Notes: generated by a model not told the origin, from the letters alone. 64,000 bases of DNA from Acidobacteriota bacterium (GCA_013289765.1 JABCZI010000007.1:1-64000), one strand, 5' to 3'; shown: positions 10,801 through 19,423, counted from the first letter of the stretch. Numbers and translations are program-made.

Positions 10801-13222
10801 CGCTCCCTTGGTGGCGACCGTTATGACGGGGTCATCTCCGACGAGCGGCGTGGTGGTGACCTTCAGCGCTCCTCCGACAACAGGAGCCAGCGGCACCTTC
10901 GCCGGCGGCATCAACACGGCAACGACCAATGCGCTTGGGGTAGCGACTTCGCAAGTGTTTACCGCGAATGCGACCGCAGGTAGTTACGCGGTGACGGCCG
11001 CAGCGCCGGGAGTCCTGACTTCGGCCAGCTTCAGTCTTACGAACACAGCGGCAGCGGTAGAAACGATCACCGCGACCAGCGGCACGCCGCAAAGCGCAAC
11101 GGTCAGCACAGCATTTGCCGCTCCATTGGTGGCCACCGTGATGAACGGGTCATCGCCGGCGAGCGGGGTGCTGGTGACCTTCACCCCTCCGACAACGGGC
11201 GCCAGCGGCACCTTCGCCGGCGGCATCAACACGGCGACGACCGATGCGCTTGGCGTAGCGACTTCGCCAGTGTTTACCGCGAATGCGACCGCAGGTACTT
11301 ACGCGGTGACGGCCGCAGCGCCGGGAGTCCTGACTTCGGCCAGCTTCGGTCTTACGAATACAGCGGTAGCGGTCGAAACGATCACGGCTACCAGCGGAAC
11401 AGCGCAGAGCGCGACCGTGAGCACCGCATTTGCGCTGCCGCTAGTAGCCACAGTCACAACCGGCGGAACGGGAACCAGTGGTGTGGTGGTTACGTTCACC
11501 GCTCCAGCCTCGGGAGCCAGCGGCACATTCACTGGGGGCAGCAGGACAGCGACGGCGACGACCAACGCGAGTGGCATAGCCACCTCGCCGACCTTCACTG
11601 CGAATGGAACCGCAGGTGGACCTTACACCGTGGCGGCCACTGTCGCGGGGGTTGCGACGCCAGCGGATTTTAGCCTGACCAACACGCCGGCGGTGGTGAC
11701 TTCTAAGACCTACGTGTTCTATTTGAGTGGCGAAGAGCTTAGCACGTTTTCTTACGGCTTGGCCGGTGCGGTTCAGATTGATTCGACTGGCAAGGTCATT
11801 ACAGGGGAGCAAGACTATAACGACGGTGCCGGAGTCGTCTCCAGCGACACAATTACTGATGGAACTCTTAGTGTGGATCCGACCACTGGCCAGGGGACAC
11901 TGACGCTGGTAAGGGTCCAAGGTACCGAAAAGCTCGGCGTCCAATTTGTGAACGCGAACCATGCGCTCATCATTCAGTTCGACGGGACGGCAACTTCCAG
12001 CGGGAGCCTAGACCTGCAGACTCTGCCCGCTACGCTGAGCGGAGGGTATGCCTTCACTCTCGCGGGACTGGATCCCACCCAATTGCCGGTTGCGCTGGGG
12101 GGGGTGTTCACCATCAGTGGGACCACCTTAACTGGAAGTCTCGACACCAATGATAACGGCGCTGTGGCGTTGAACGCTTCTCTGACCGGAACGCTGACAG
12201 CAGTAGACTCTTTCGGGCGAGGCACGATCACCACGAACAGTATCTACAGCACCCCGGTCTCCCTAAATTATTACGTTGTAGGACCAAAAGTATTAAGAAT
12301 CATCGACGTGGATACTAGCACCAACGATTCGGCCATCGGTTCGGCGTTCGGCCAGGGAGTAAATGCTAGCGGCGCCACGAACGCATCTCTCGGAAGCTCT
12401 GTGTTTGGCATCATGGGCGATGCGGTTAACCCAGGCACCTTCCCCGAATTCGGGGTCGTTGGCATGTTTTCTACGAACCCCTCAGCCGGCACGTTCTCGG
12501 GAGTCGCGGATGATAACGAACTCTTCCTCCAGGGTGAGTTCCCAGCGTCCTCGATCTCTGGCAGCTATACCATAGCGAGCAATGGATACGGCAGCCTGAC
12601 CATTCCTTCGGGAAGCTTGGGAAGTATAAGCGCCCTTGGCGTCTACATGACCGACCCGACCCTCAACCTCCTCGATCCGAATAATACAAGCGGGTTAGGG
12701 GGCGCGCTTCTGGCCGACATGGATGCCAACTCCGGCCTTGCTGGCGGGATCGGGCTTGTGATTCCGCAAACCGCTCCTTCCAATTCCAGCTTTACCGGGC
12801 CTTACGCCTTCGGAGGTCAGGACTTCTACACTCTCAACGGAACCGTCGAGTTTGACTTTGTTGGACTGGGAACGGTTACGGGAACGGCTCCGAACCTATC
12901 TTTCTCCGGAACTGGTCTAGTTAGCGATCCATTCTTGACCTTGGGTGCTCAGCCAACGAACCCGGGAGTTCCGTTCTCAGGGAATCCGGTTCCTGACGGA
13001 AGCAATCCAGGACGTTACACCATGTCTCCGCTTCAACTTACAGTCGGCGTCAATCCAGCCTTGAATGTGGTCATCTACCAGGCAAGTGGCGGGCAGTTAC
13101 TCTGGCTCAACAACGATCCTAGCAGCGTATTCCTTGGGACGTTGCAGCAACAAGGGTCGCTGACAGGACTACCGGCAGCCAGAAGAGCGCCAGCCAAGGC
13201 CAGCGTGAAGCGATACAAGTAG
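7832..13222 (+). CDS. Giant Ig-repeat lipoprotein with duplicated C-terminal module
   Basis: This 1796-residue protein starts with a lipoprotein signal (hydrophobic run ending LAAC), giving a lipid-anchored Cys near residue 20. It is built as two similar halves. Residues ~36-355 hold three Ig-like (Big_1/invasin-like) domains with the recurring SGTPQS...PLVATV...GVAVTF...GASGTF text, followed by a ~500-residue module starting KTYVFYLSGEE. Residues ~864-1285 hold four more Ig domains, and a second copy of the module (from ~1290) ends the protein. The start is ATG 7832, because AGGA precedes it by five bases and the signal peptide begins there; 39 codons of open frame upstream look non-native. 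Related module text occurs in the lipoprotein at 26352-28370. A surface or adhesion role is inferred from Ig-repeat lipoproteins generally. Confidence 0.85.
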   Translation: MNYKACWTLLVAICLMGLAACTSGDRTALTGSSTEAMAAAGGTPQSHAISGAFASPLVVAVTNNGAPVGGVAVTFAAPTTGASGTFADTGTNTTTATTNASGFATSTVFIANGVVGAYTVTASAPSAQSSATFNLSNTSAAPAAVIATSGTPQSTNPISLFPSPLVATVVDAGQNPVQNAVVTFQAPATGASGIFPSAAANTTATAITNASGVASLPFFANASSGSYIVTATVAGVTAPANFNLTNLGGAAATITATSGTPQSTLISTEFPLPLVATVTDSNSNPVSGVAVTFTAPTTPASGTFVNGATETDTTDANGRATSSAFTANATAGGPYIVTATAAGVTTPASFSLTNTSTVVTSKTYVFYLSGEENPSTFPYGLAGAVQINSAGTVVGGEQDYNDGSGVPSNDTITGGTLSVSSTTGQGTLTLVTNNLNRGVQGTETLGVQFVNASHALIIQFDGTATSSGSMDVQTLPATLSGGYAFSLAGMDPTQLPIAFGGVFTISGTALTGNFDTNDDGVPTLNASLSATLTPVDLYGRGTITTNSIYSSGGTPVVFSYYVVGPEVLRIIDVDTTDSAIGSAFGQGVNATAATNASLQSSVFGIAGDLPFVSIAYATAGMFSTNASAGTFSGIGDDNEIYNQNYAPDATISGTYNIASNGYGSLTFTGGFGNINTLGIYLTDPNLNLSDPNNTTPGLGGGAIAVDMDGNVQVCGGIGVLIPQTAPSSSSFAGTYTFGAQGFNVSPPNPTGEFDFAGVGSVTNLSLSGTGFLADPFLIFGAQPTNTPVQFSGTAVPDTINPNPGRYIMSPLQLTLGINPALNVVVYQANGGQLLWLDTDSTTEFLGSLQQQGSLAGIPGTNVLTETITATSGTGQSAPINTAFAAPLVATVTTGGSPTSGVAVTFTAPPTTGASGTFAGGINTATTNALGVATSQVFTANGTAGSYTVTAAAAGVPTPVSFSLTNTAAAVETITATSGTPQSAVVSTAFAAPLVATVMTGSSPTSGVVVTFSAPPTTGASGTFAGGINTATTNALGVATSQVFTANATAGSYAVTAAAPGVLTSASFSLTNTAAAVETITATSGTPQSATVSTAFAAPLVATVMNGSSPASGVLVTFTPPTTGASGTFAGGINTATTDALGVATSPVFTANATAGTYAVTAAAPGVLTSASFGLTNTAVAVETITATSGTAQSATVSTAFALPLVATVTTGGTGTSGVVVTFTAPASGASGTFTGGSRTATATTNASGIATSPTFTANGTAGGPYTVAATVAGVATPADFSLTNTPAVVTSKTYVFYLSGEELSTFSYGLAGAVQIDSTGKVITGEQDYNDGAGVVSSDTITDGTLSVDPTTGQGTLTLVRVQGTEKLGVQFVNANHALIIQFDGTATSSGSLDLQTLPATLSGGYAFTLAGLDPTQLPVALGGVFTISGTTLTGSLDTNDNGAVALNASLTGTLTAVDSFGRGTITTNSIYSTPVSLNYYVVGPKVLRIIDVDTSTNDSAIGSAFGQGVNASGATNASLGSSVFGIMGDAVNPGTFPEFGVVGMFSTNPSAGTFSGVADDNELFLQGEFPASSISGSYTIASNGYGSLTIPSGSLGSISALGVYMTDPTLNLLDPNNTSGLGGALLADMDANSGLAGGIGLVIPQTAPSNSSFTGPYAFGGQDFYTLNGTVEFDFVGLGTVTGTAPNLSFSGTGLVSDPFLTLGAQPTNPGVPFSGNPVPDGSNPGRYTMSPLQLTVGVNPALNVVIYQASGGQLLWLNNDPSSVFLGTLQQQGSLTGLPAARRAPAKASVKRYK
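10424..11699 (+). repeat. Four tandem ~318-bp coding repeats
   Basis: Units begin at 10424, 10742, 11060 and 11375 (periods 318, 318 and 315 bases), each encoding one Ig-like domain of about 106 residues. The first two units share an apparently identical stretch of about 100 bases (from ~10549 and ~10867), and the third is also very close. The fourth and the three repeats near the N-terminus (about 7950-8900) are more diverged. Such DNA identity points to recent duplication or gene conversion. Confidence 0.9.
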
Positions 13223-13436
13223 TGGCAGAAGATGCAGCCGGGTGCATTGCCTTTGAGTTATGGGAAGCATCTCGGCTAAGCTAATCGCGCGTCTTACCGT
13301 AGTTAGCTCTAGCTTCGCAAGGCGGGCGAATATCACAATGCCAAACATCAAACGGAAGATATAGGTGCCTGCAAACGTGTAGGTCTGGACACCTTCGTGT
13401 AGTTATCCGACTTAGACGTCCGACGGAGTCGTTCCT

Positions 13437-14276
13437 TCACTTCTGCGCGGGATTCATTCCCGAATCCTGAGTTGAGCCTTGGGCAGGCTGCTGCGGCGCA
13501 GTACTTGCCGCCCCTTTCAGAAGGGGTTGGTTTGGCCCCGTCATTATTCCAGAGTCAGTGCTCGGATCATAGACGAACTGCCATTGGTTGTAGTGGTCTT
13601 TCTTATTAAATACGCGGATCGACTTACGCTTGCTATAACTCGCAACACCAATTACCGCGACACCGCCTGTATCCTCGGTGGGGGCGGGTTCGGCTTCGCC
13701 CGGTGGCTGTGTTGCTGGATCGGTCCCGCCCAAAGCAGAGGCGGCCTGTTCAGGCTGGGCTGCGCCGCTCGGATCGTTCGTTGGTGACCCTTGAGTCACT
13801 GCGTTTTCGGTCGGTGAACCGTCGGCGGCGCTGGCTTCGTTGGGTCGCTGCCCCTCTGGGGGCCCCATGGCATTGGCTTGCCCGGTTGGCGCACTTGGCT
13901 TTGGAGAGGCAGTGTTCGTGTTAGGAAGCGGGGAAGCGATCGCATTGAAGGTCAGCAGATCCCCGTAATGCAAGACTTCGAAGTCTTTGCCTGTAATCGG
14001 ATCTTTGTAGCGCTTTCGCAGGAAGCGCATGTTGTTGGAACTCACAAGCTGCTCCATACTCGTGGGATAGCGGCCGTATGCTTTTACATACTTGCGCACC
14101 GCGCGCGAATATTCCAAGCCGCGATGGATAAGCTCCTGCTCGCGATCGCGCTTGATTTGAAAAGTAATGCCCTCGATCATCGTCAGAAGGCCAATTGAAA
14201 GCAATGTCGCAGACAGGAGCAAGACCAGGAGAACATAACCCCGCTCACCACGACTTTTATGGAAAGTGCAATTCAT
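13437..14276 (-). CDS. Pseudopilin-like type II secretion/type IV pilus protein
   Basis: The 279-residue protein has a short basic leader (ending RGERG), then a tyrosine-started hydrophobic helix (residues ~14-34), like a prepilin peptidase site. The usual Glu at +5 is absent, as in GspK-type minor pseudopilins. The region after the helix (DREQELIHRGLEYSRAVRKY, then GRYPTSMEQLV and the KDPITGKDF strand) matches pseudopilin-like proteins of Acidobacteria. From about residue 110 to 195 the chain is a low-complexity Pro/Ala/Gln/Thr-rich linker, followed by a short strand-rich piece (VAVIGVASYSKRKSIRVFN). No other secretion genes are adjacent. It probably assembles into a pseudopilus encoded elsewhere. 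The lack of Glu5 could instead mean it is a stand-alone membrane protein. Confidence 0.7.
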   Translation of the reverse strand: MNCTFHKSRGERGYVLLVLLLSATLLSIGLLTMIEGITFQIKRDREQELIHRGLEYSRAVRKYVKAYGRYPTSMEQLVSSNNMRFLRKRYKDPITGKDFEVLHYGDLLTFNAIASPLPNTNTASPKPSAPTGQANAMGPPEGQRPNEASAADGSPTENAVTQGSPTNDPSGAAQPEQAASALGGTDPATQPPGEAEPAPTEDTGGVAVIGVASYSKRKSIRVFNKKDHYNQWQFVYDPSTDSGIMTGPNQPLLKGAASTAPQQPAQGSTQDSGMNPAQK

Positions 14277-14372
14277 AAGTGGCTTTTCGCGATCGCCTAT
14301 AGCCCAGGCAGAGTGTTTTCATGAAGCCGTAAGCGTGGGAGCTTTCTAACGCCAGGTAAGTGTCTTTCCACG

Positions 14373-14405
14373 CGTCCATAGTTAACTTGGAAGTTAACTT
14401 GGACG
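14373..14405 (-). terminator. Strong hairpin overlapping a stop codon
   Basis: CGTCCA and AGTTAACTT (14373-14378, 14380-14388) pair with AAGTTAACT and TGGACG (14391-14399, 14400-14405), leaving a GG loop and one unpaired T. The TAA stop of the leftward TMTC-like gene (14394-14396) lies inside. No long T run follows, so it may act as a stop-proximal stabiliser rather than a classic terminator. Confidence 0.5.
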
Positions 14406-16304
14406 CTGTGGGGCGCCGGCAGCCCCCGATAAATACTCCTTTGCTTTTGGCTGGGTATTCAAGTAGTTCAACAAGTCTCTGCAGTTCACGTACTCGGGAT
14501 TGTCCTTAACAGCATCTTCCAATATCGATGTAGCTTGGGCGTCCCTTCCCCGAGCTCGGAGTAATAAAGAGAGCGTTAGGTAAGAGTGCTCCGGGGGCGT
14601 GTTGCTCACGGAGCGCTCAAAATCCGCTATGATTTTGTCAACCATCGACGCGTCAAAGTCGCTTGCTCCGCGAAAATTAATCAGAGCCTTGGGGTAATCC
14701 TTCGAGCGCGTATATGCAAATCCGAGATTGAGAAAAGCGGATGTCCGGAACTTCCGGGCATCAGGGCCAAGACCGTCGTGATCCGTTAATTGCACAACCT
14801 TTGCAAACTCCTGCGTCGCCTCCTGAATCCGCCCTTGAGATGCATAGCACGCGCCCAAATTTACGTGCGTCGTGATGTCTTCCGGATCGAGACGCGCAAT
14901 ATTGATCAGGTGAGGCACGGCTTGATCTGCTTCACTTGACGTGATAAAGGCATTAGCAAGCTGCTTCTCTACTTGGAGGTTGCCATTTGTGATGCGCAGT
15001 GCTTCCGACCAAATCGTTCCGCTGTTTTGCCAGTAACTGAGTTGTTGCAAAGTTATCAGGCAAAATGCTACCAACGCGATCACGGGGATGAACCAGCGCC
15101 CTGCCCCTACACGGTGCAGATCGAAGAAATCAAAAGAGCCCCAAACGACCACTCCGAATAATCCTATTAACGGCAGATAGGCGTAGCGATCCGCCATCGC
15201 CTGGTCTCCGACCTGGACGATGCCAATCACGGGGATTAAAGTGCCGATGAACCAAAGCCATCCAACGAGGAGATATGGATGAGTGATTCGCTGCCTCCAA
15301 ACCCAGATGCTAACGGCGCATAGCAATACCAGAGCTGCCACAGGCTTCCACAAAGAGATCGAAATCCCAGCAAGTGGATAAAACACCGAAAATCCGGTAG
15401 GCCAAAAAGTCCTCGTTACATAGAGGCCGTAGGACTGCAACGCGTTCTCTATTCGCGTAGCGGGCGAGAAGGTTTGCAGAGATCGTAGTGCTCCTCCCGA
15501 TCTTTGTGCCCACACAGTGATGACACAACTGGCCGCGGACAAAACAAACAGCGGCACTTTTTCTGCCAGGAGGCGCCAAAGTGGGCGCTGCGGATTGCCA
15601 AGTCGTGAAGACTCGGGAGTCCACCCCGCGATGCGCTGAAGCGGCCAATAGTCAAGCAGCAAAAGCACGAAAGGCAAACTAACTGCCATTGGCTTGGACG
15701 CCAAAGCCAGCATAAAGACACCAATTACTGCGGCTAGCCGCTTTAATTGGGGCTTTCGAGCGTACCAGGCGTAAGCGCCCAGTGTCAGCAAATAAAAAAG
15801 AGTGCTCAATAAGTTTTTGCGCTCTGCCACCCACGCGACTGACTGCACGTTGAAGGGATGCCACGCAAATAGCGCGGCGACCAGGAAACTCCGCCCTAAC
15901 ATTCCTGTAGCTCGTTGGAGCAACCAAAACAAGAGCAGCACGTTCAAAGCGTGAATGAGCAAATTGCTGAGGTGGTGATAGCCCGCGTCCAAGCCGAAAA
16001 GTTGGCAATCTGTGGCATGTGAGAGCCATGTCAGTGGATGCCAGTTAGCTTGTTCATTTGCGGTAAGAGACCATCGGACGGTTTCCCAGTTCAGGCCCGC
16101 GGTCACATGTGGATTGCCGACAACGTAATCCTTGTCGTCGTAATTGATGAAGTCATGAGTGCGCACTGCACCGTAAAGAAGAAAAGTGCCCAGAACGAGC
16201 ACCAAACTAAGCGCGACCGCTGTGCGGAGTGTGTTCGGCGGCTGGCTGACCAGTTCCGCCTTGGCTGTCCGCTCGCGGCGCCGCCGTATTGTTCGTTGCC
16301 GCAT
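14394..16304 (-). CDS. TMTC-like multi-span membrane protein with TPR repeats
   Basis: The 636-residue protein has a basic N-terminus, then about 11 hydrophobic segments up to roughly residue 420, followed by TPR-like helices (about 430-610, including DITTHVNLGACYASQGR). The first periplasmic loop carries INYDDKDYVVGNPHV and, later, NWHPLTWLSHA. These match the acidic motif and loop of bacterial relatives of TMTC-type O-mannosyltransferases, which use lipid-linked sugars. Function in bacteria is largely inferred: a membrane glycosyltransferase acting outside the cytoplasmic membrane. The start is ATG at 16304. It lies 56 bases downstream of the exported hydrolase-like gene on the same strand and may be co-transcribed with it. 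A strong hairpin overlaps its stop codon. Confidence 0.75.
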   Translation of the reverse strand: MRQRTIRRRRERTAKAELVSQPPNTLRTAVALSLVLVLGTFLLYGAVRTHDFINYDDKDYVVGNPHVTAGLNWETVRWSLTANEQANWHPLTWLSHATDCQLFGLDAGYHHLSNLLIHALNVLLLFWLLQRATGMLGRSFLVAALFAWHPFNVQSVAWVAERKNLLSTLFYLLTLGAYAWYARKPQLKRLAAVIGVFMLALASKPMAVSLPFVLLLLDYWPLQRIAGWTPESSRLGNPQRPLWRLLAEKVPLFVLSAASCVITVWAQRSGGALRSLQTFSPATRIENALQSYGLYVTRTFWPTGFSVFYPLAGISISLWKPVAALVLLCAVSIWVWRQRITHPYLLVGWLWFIGTLIPVIGIVQVGDQAMADRYAYLPLIGLFGVVVWGSFDFFDLHRVGAGRWFIPVIALVAFCLITLQQLSYWQNSGTIWSEALRITNGNLQVEKQLANAFITSSEADQAVPHLINIARLDPEDITTHVNLGACYASQGRIQEATQEFAKVVQLTDHDGLGPDARKFRTSAFLNLGFAYTRSKDYPKALINFRGASDFDASMVDKIIADFERSVSNTPPEHSYLTLSLLLRARGRDAQATSILEDAVKDNPEYVNCRDLLNYLNTQPKAKEYLSGAAGAPQRPS

Positions 16305-16360
16305 GGTTAACTCGGTTCCGTTACGCTTCGATCAGGGACACGCTCCGGCTAGTGATCGAT

Positions 16361-17392
16361 TCACTTTTTCGCTGCAACGCTGGTAGCCGGGCCGACTTCT
16401 GGCAATGCCCGAAGGGCATCGTACGTCCATTCCATCACCTTATTGTGGTTTCTGGCTGCATTGAACTCTTCGGGAGTGTTGTAGATCGCTACCGAGGCGC
16501 TTGCGGGAGCGGCCTTTCGCAGCTTTTCCTTGGCCGCTTTCGGCGTTGTGGTGTCAAAAGTCGCATCTTGCAGGCGAATTTTCTTCGCCTGCACCTTCGG
16601 CAGCCAGTCCACCGGATCCAGGGCGGCTACTTTTTGTAGAAATTCGGGCTTCACATAGTCGGCGCGCTCTTCTTTGGGCACGAACGGAGAGTCTGCGAAC
16701 CAGGTCGGCCAATCGCCCCACGGAGCAACTATGTCAAGTACCTTGATGCGCGAATCGACTGCCGAAGTCAGGATTGCTACGCTCGCTCCGGAGCCCTCTG
16801 CGAACATGCCCACACGATTCATATCGAGATCATCGCGGGTGGCGAGATAATTCAATACCATCTGGACGTCGTGAGCTGAAGTTGCCAAACACTCCTGCAG
16901 TTCGCTCAGGAACCATTCACGCATTGGGCGGTCATGATATCGGTGCCCAGTCAGCGCCGTCACAAAACCAATCGCCGCAAAGCCTTCTTTTGTTACCGCC
17001 CTTTGCCAGGCTTCGCTCTTGAAGTCGTCCGTGTCTGTGGGATAACTGTAAAGATAGATGATGACAGGAGGCCTCTTTATTCCTTTCGGCTTTATCACAT
17101 ACAAATCGAGGGGATCGCCAAAACGCCACTGCACCTGCGACAGTTCCACCGTGTATCCGGGATAATCGGTAATGTACCCGATGAGCGGAGGCGCAGGCAT
17201 GAGCTTGCTCGTGCTTAGCGCGGGTGTAGTCCAATCTTCGGAAGCGCCTACGAACCGTTTGTCAGCGGGATTGGCGATTGGCGGGGACGCCGGCACAAAC
17301 TGTGCCGTGCAGACTTGCGCTACGGACAATAGGATAACCCCCAGGGCCAATCTCCTTACGCGGATAAACCAAGAAAGCTTGCCGTACATCAA
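16361..17392 (-). CDS. Exported alpha/beta-hydrolase-fold protein with altered nucleophile elbow
   Basis: The 343-residue protein has a signal peptide (to about residue 31, ending VCTAQ). The body reads as an alpha/beta hydrolase related to acetyl xylan esterase or dienelactone hydrolase types: PVIIYLYSYP strand, then DLDMNRVGMFAEGSGAS at the nucleophile elbow. The usual GxSxG would be GESMG or similar; here the elbow is AEGSG, so the nucleophile Ser position appears to be Gly, with a Ser one residue later. A late NHNKVMEWTYDAL contains a possible catalytic-type His. It may be an inactive or unconventional hydrolase. Its substrate is unknown. It lies between the PBP-like gene and the TMTC-like gene, with a terminator upstream at 17500-17527. 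Confidence 0.7.
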   Translation of the reverse strand: MMYGKLSWFIRVRRLALGVILLSVAQVCTAQFVPASPPIANPADKRFVGASEDWTTPALSTSKLMPAPPLIGYITDYPGYTVELSQVQWRFGDPLDLYVIKPKGIKRPPVIIYLYSYPTDTDDFKSEAWQRAVTKEGFAAIGFVTALTGHRYHDRPMREWFLSELQECLATSAHDVQMVLNYLATRDDLDMNRVGMFAEGSGASVAILTSAVDSRIKVLDIVAPWGDWPTWFADSPFVPKEERADYVKPEFLQKVAALDPVDWLPKVQAKKIRLQDATFDTTTPKAAKEKLRKAAPASASVAIYNTPEEFNAARNHNKVMEWTYDALRALPEVGPATSVAAKK

Positions 17393-17499
17393 TTTTTCTC
17401 CAGATGTCGAACTTTGCTGGTTAAACTTTCGGTGGGAGTTTCTCAGTCGATCAAGTTGTACGTCTGCATCCTGCAGGAAAACTCAAGGAACAAGAATAA

Positions 17500-17531
17500 G
17501 GGCGGACCATTAAAACTTGGTCCGCCCTTTG
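17500..17531 (-). terminator. Intrinsic terminator after the PBP-like gene
   Basis: A perfect 10-bp stem GGGCGGACCA (17500-17509) with TGGTCCGCCC (17518-17527) encloses an 8-base loop. On the minus strand it is followed by a pyrimidine tail (TTATTCTTG). It lies 22 bases beyond the leftward stop at 17549 and would separate that gene from the hydrolase-like gene. Confidence 0.75.
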
Positions 17532-17548
17532 TTAATTTTTGGTTAACG

Positions 17549-19423
17549 TCAGTGGCTTGTGGGGGCGAAAGCGCACTCGACCCCAGGAGCCGCCTTAATC
17601 AGGCCAGTGGTGCTGTCGCTCTCCTTGATATCGTTCGCGGTGATACCAGGCAGTGCGTGCAGGACGCAACCAGCTACGTCGCCGCCCAGATCACCGGTGG
17701 TTGAGTCGTTTACTGGGGCCTTTCCAAGGAGGGCTCCAGCGTTGTCAACCTGCTGATAGTGCGAACGCAGCAGCTGCAACCCGGGATCGCCAGGGAAGCC
17801 AGTTGTGGTGTTTGCTGCAATCACGACGACCGGAACGAAGTCAGGCGTGACGTTGACCGCGTAAGCCTGCGACGACAATGCCAGGTTCTTTACGTTGGCC
17901 AGAGCAACTCCGTCGCTAAACATGCGAAGGACGGACCAAGCCTTGTACGCACCGTTGCGCAGGTTCGGGAAGGACAGACCACCTTTCCAAATCTGGTCTT
18001 CGCGGCAAGGGAACTTGTTGGCGCAAGGCGTCAGCGGTGTGTCGGCAGCGCTGGGGATTTGGCCAACGAGCGTGTTCGGTTGTCCAGGATCAATCGCGGT
18101 TTGCCCGGCGGTCGCGATGTACTTGTGGAAAATTGCATCCACACCATTCATCGTCAGGTAGCGGCAAGCGCCCGGGGTGCATTTAGTGTCGGACGCTGCT
18201 TTTACGTTACCGTAGCTGAAGAAAGTGAAAGCGATCGAGTCGTTGGTGGTGTCCAAGACCACGCCTTTGTCGATCACGTGGCTGGTTCCAACACCGCGGA
18301 TTCGCTTACCGCCGCCGGCAGGGCAAGTCTGGCTCAGCGGATTGCCGCCAGCGCTGGTGGGATCGAGATAGCCTTCCTGACTGGTGCCAGAGAAGTCCGG
18401 GTAGATGAAGATGTTGTACTCGGTGGTGTTATAGGTACCGGACAGAGGCTCGCGGACCCAAGAATCGATGCTTCCCGCCGTTCCGCCGAGAGTGGTTCCA
18501 TCGCATCCCGCGCCAGTATTTGCGTACAGGGCTTGTGCCTGGGCATCGCTGATGTCGGTTACGTTGGAAAGAGGGCTGCTGCTGCTCAGCGTGTGTACAA
18601 CAGGAACGATCGGCGCAGCGCCAAATGCCACCGTGGTGGGCGATACTACTGTTTTACCGCTGAATGGATCGGTTCCGGTTACGTTGAAGGCCAGTACGTG
18701 CGCCGTGGAACCGGTCAGGTCAGTAATGTCGCCGCCGGAAAGATGGGCGAGGTCAAGAGTTGTCGGGCACACGCCGGAGGCGTTGTTGGTGTTATAGCCC
18801 AAGCCATGCATTTTTGCGTCGACTGGGCTCGGAGCCGCCGAGTTGGCGCGGCACATGGCGAACATGCCGTCTTCCGCACGGACATCGGTGGCAGCTGCAC
18901 TCACCAACGGGCCGGTGGCGGCTGTGAACAGGGTTTGGATGTTGGCGGTAGGCGTGGAATCCGAGCTACTGTCGGGCCAAACCGAAATTGCATTTGCAGC
19001 AACTGGGAAAGCTGCGCCGCCGGTGTTCACGTTGCAACGTGGCTGAGCGAAGTAGCAACGATCTCCGATGACCGAATCTACTTTGATGTAAGCGATAAAG
19101 TTAGGAGCAGCGCCGGCTGTCGTGGTGTGGCTATCCCAGACGATCCAAACGGAGTTGACATCGACTGCGGTAACTCCGCCCTTCAAGGTTGGGCGTGTAT
19201 CGTTGGTTTGGAATCCATTGGCGGAAGTGTAGTGGAAGCACGGCTTAACCAACCCAACCATGCAATTTCCGCTGTTGTATGCTCCCAACGCTGAAGCTTG
19301 CCACATGGCCGAAGACCCGGCAATGATGGCTTTCACGGTAGCAACCTGCCCCTGTGCCGACGGCACAATGGCTGCAATCGCGCTCAACAGACAGATCGTG
19401 AATAATGATCGAATGTGCGACAT
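17549..19423 (-). CDS. Large exported PBP-like (PstS-like) protein, tentative
   Basis: The 624-residue protein has a clean signal peptide (to about residue 26, ending SAQGQ). The start is ATG 19423, with AAAGGA upstream; the frame is open 21 codons further up, but without a signal-like start. The mature N-terminus, VKAIIAGSSAMWQASALGAY, and a later VREPLSGTYNTTEYNIF resemble the first strand and the anion-binding SGT loop of phosphate-binding (PstS-like) periplasmic proteins. Several Cys residues (PCFHY, DRCYFAQPRC, TCPAGGGKR, TKCTPGACRY) suggest disulphides outside the cytoplasm. It is longer than a standard PBP (~330 residues). No ABC transporter genes are nearby. I am confident that it is exported and large; the fold assignment is tentative. 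Confidence 0.55.
   Translation of the reverse strand: MSHIRSLFTICLLSAIAAIVPSAQGQVATVKAIIAGSSAMWQASALGAYNSGNCMVGLVKPCFHYTSANGFQTNDTRPTLKGGVTAVDVNSVWIVWDSHTTTAGAAPNFIAYIKVDSVIGDRCYFAQPRCNVNTGGAAFPVAANAISVWPDSSSDSTPTANIQTLFTAATGPLVSAAATDVRAEDGMFAMCRANSAAPSPVDAKMHGLGYNTNNASGVCPTTLDLAHLSGGDITDLTGSTAHVLAFNVTGTDPFSGKTVVSPTTVAFGAAPIVPVVHTLSSSSPLSNVTDISDAQAQALYANTGAGCDGTTLGGTAGSIDSWVREPLSGTYNTTEYNIFIYPDFSGTSQEGYLDPTSAGGNPLSQTCPAGGGKRIRGVGTSHVIDKGVVLDTTNDSIAFTFFSYGNVKAASDTKCTPGACRYLTMNGVDAIFHKYIATAGQTAIDPGQPNTLVGQIPSAADTPLTPCANKFPCREDQIWKGGLSFPNLRNGAYKAWSVLRMFSDGVALANVKNLALSSQAYAVNVTPDFVPVVVIAANTTTGFPGDPGLQLLRSHYQQVDNAGALLGKAPVNDSTTGDLGGDVAGCVLHALPGITANDIKESDSTTGLIKAAPGVECAFAPTSH

Noticed and set aside
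10424-11699. CRISPR-like periodic repeats
   Set aside because: The ~318-base period and in-frame Ig-domain coding rule out a CRISPR array.
17759-19294. A 511-codon open frame on the plus strand
   Set aside because: It is exactly antisense to the exported PBP-like gene, has no signal, domain or ribosome site, and is Arg/Cys/Val-rich with biased composition expected of an antisense frame in GC-rich DNA.
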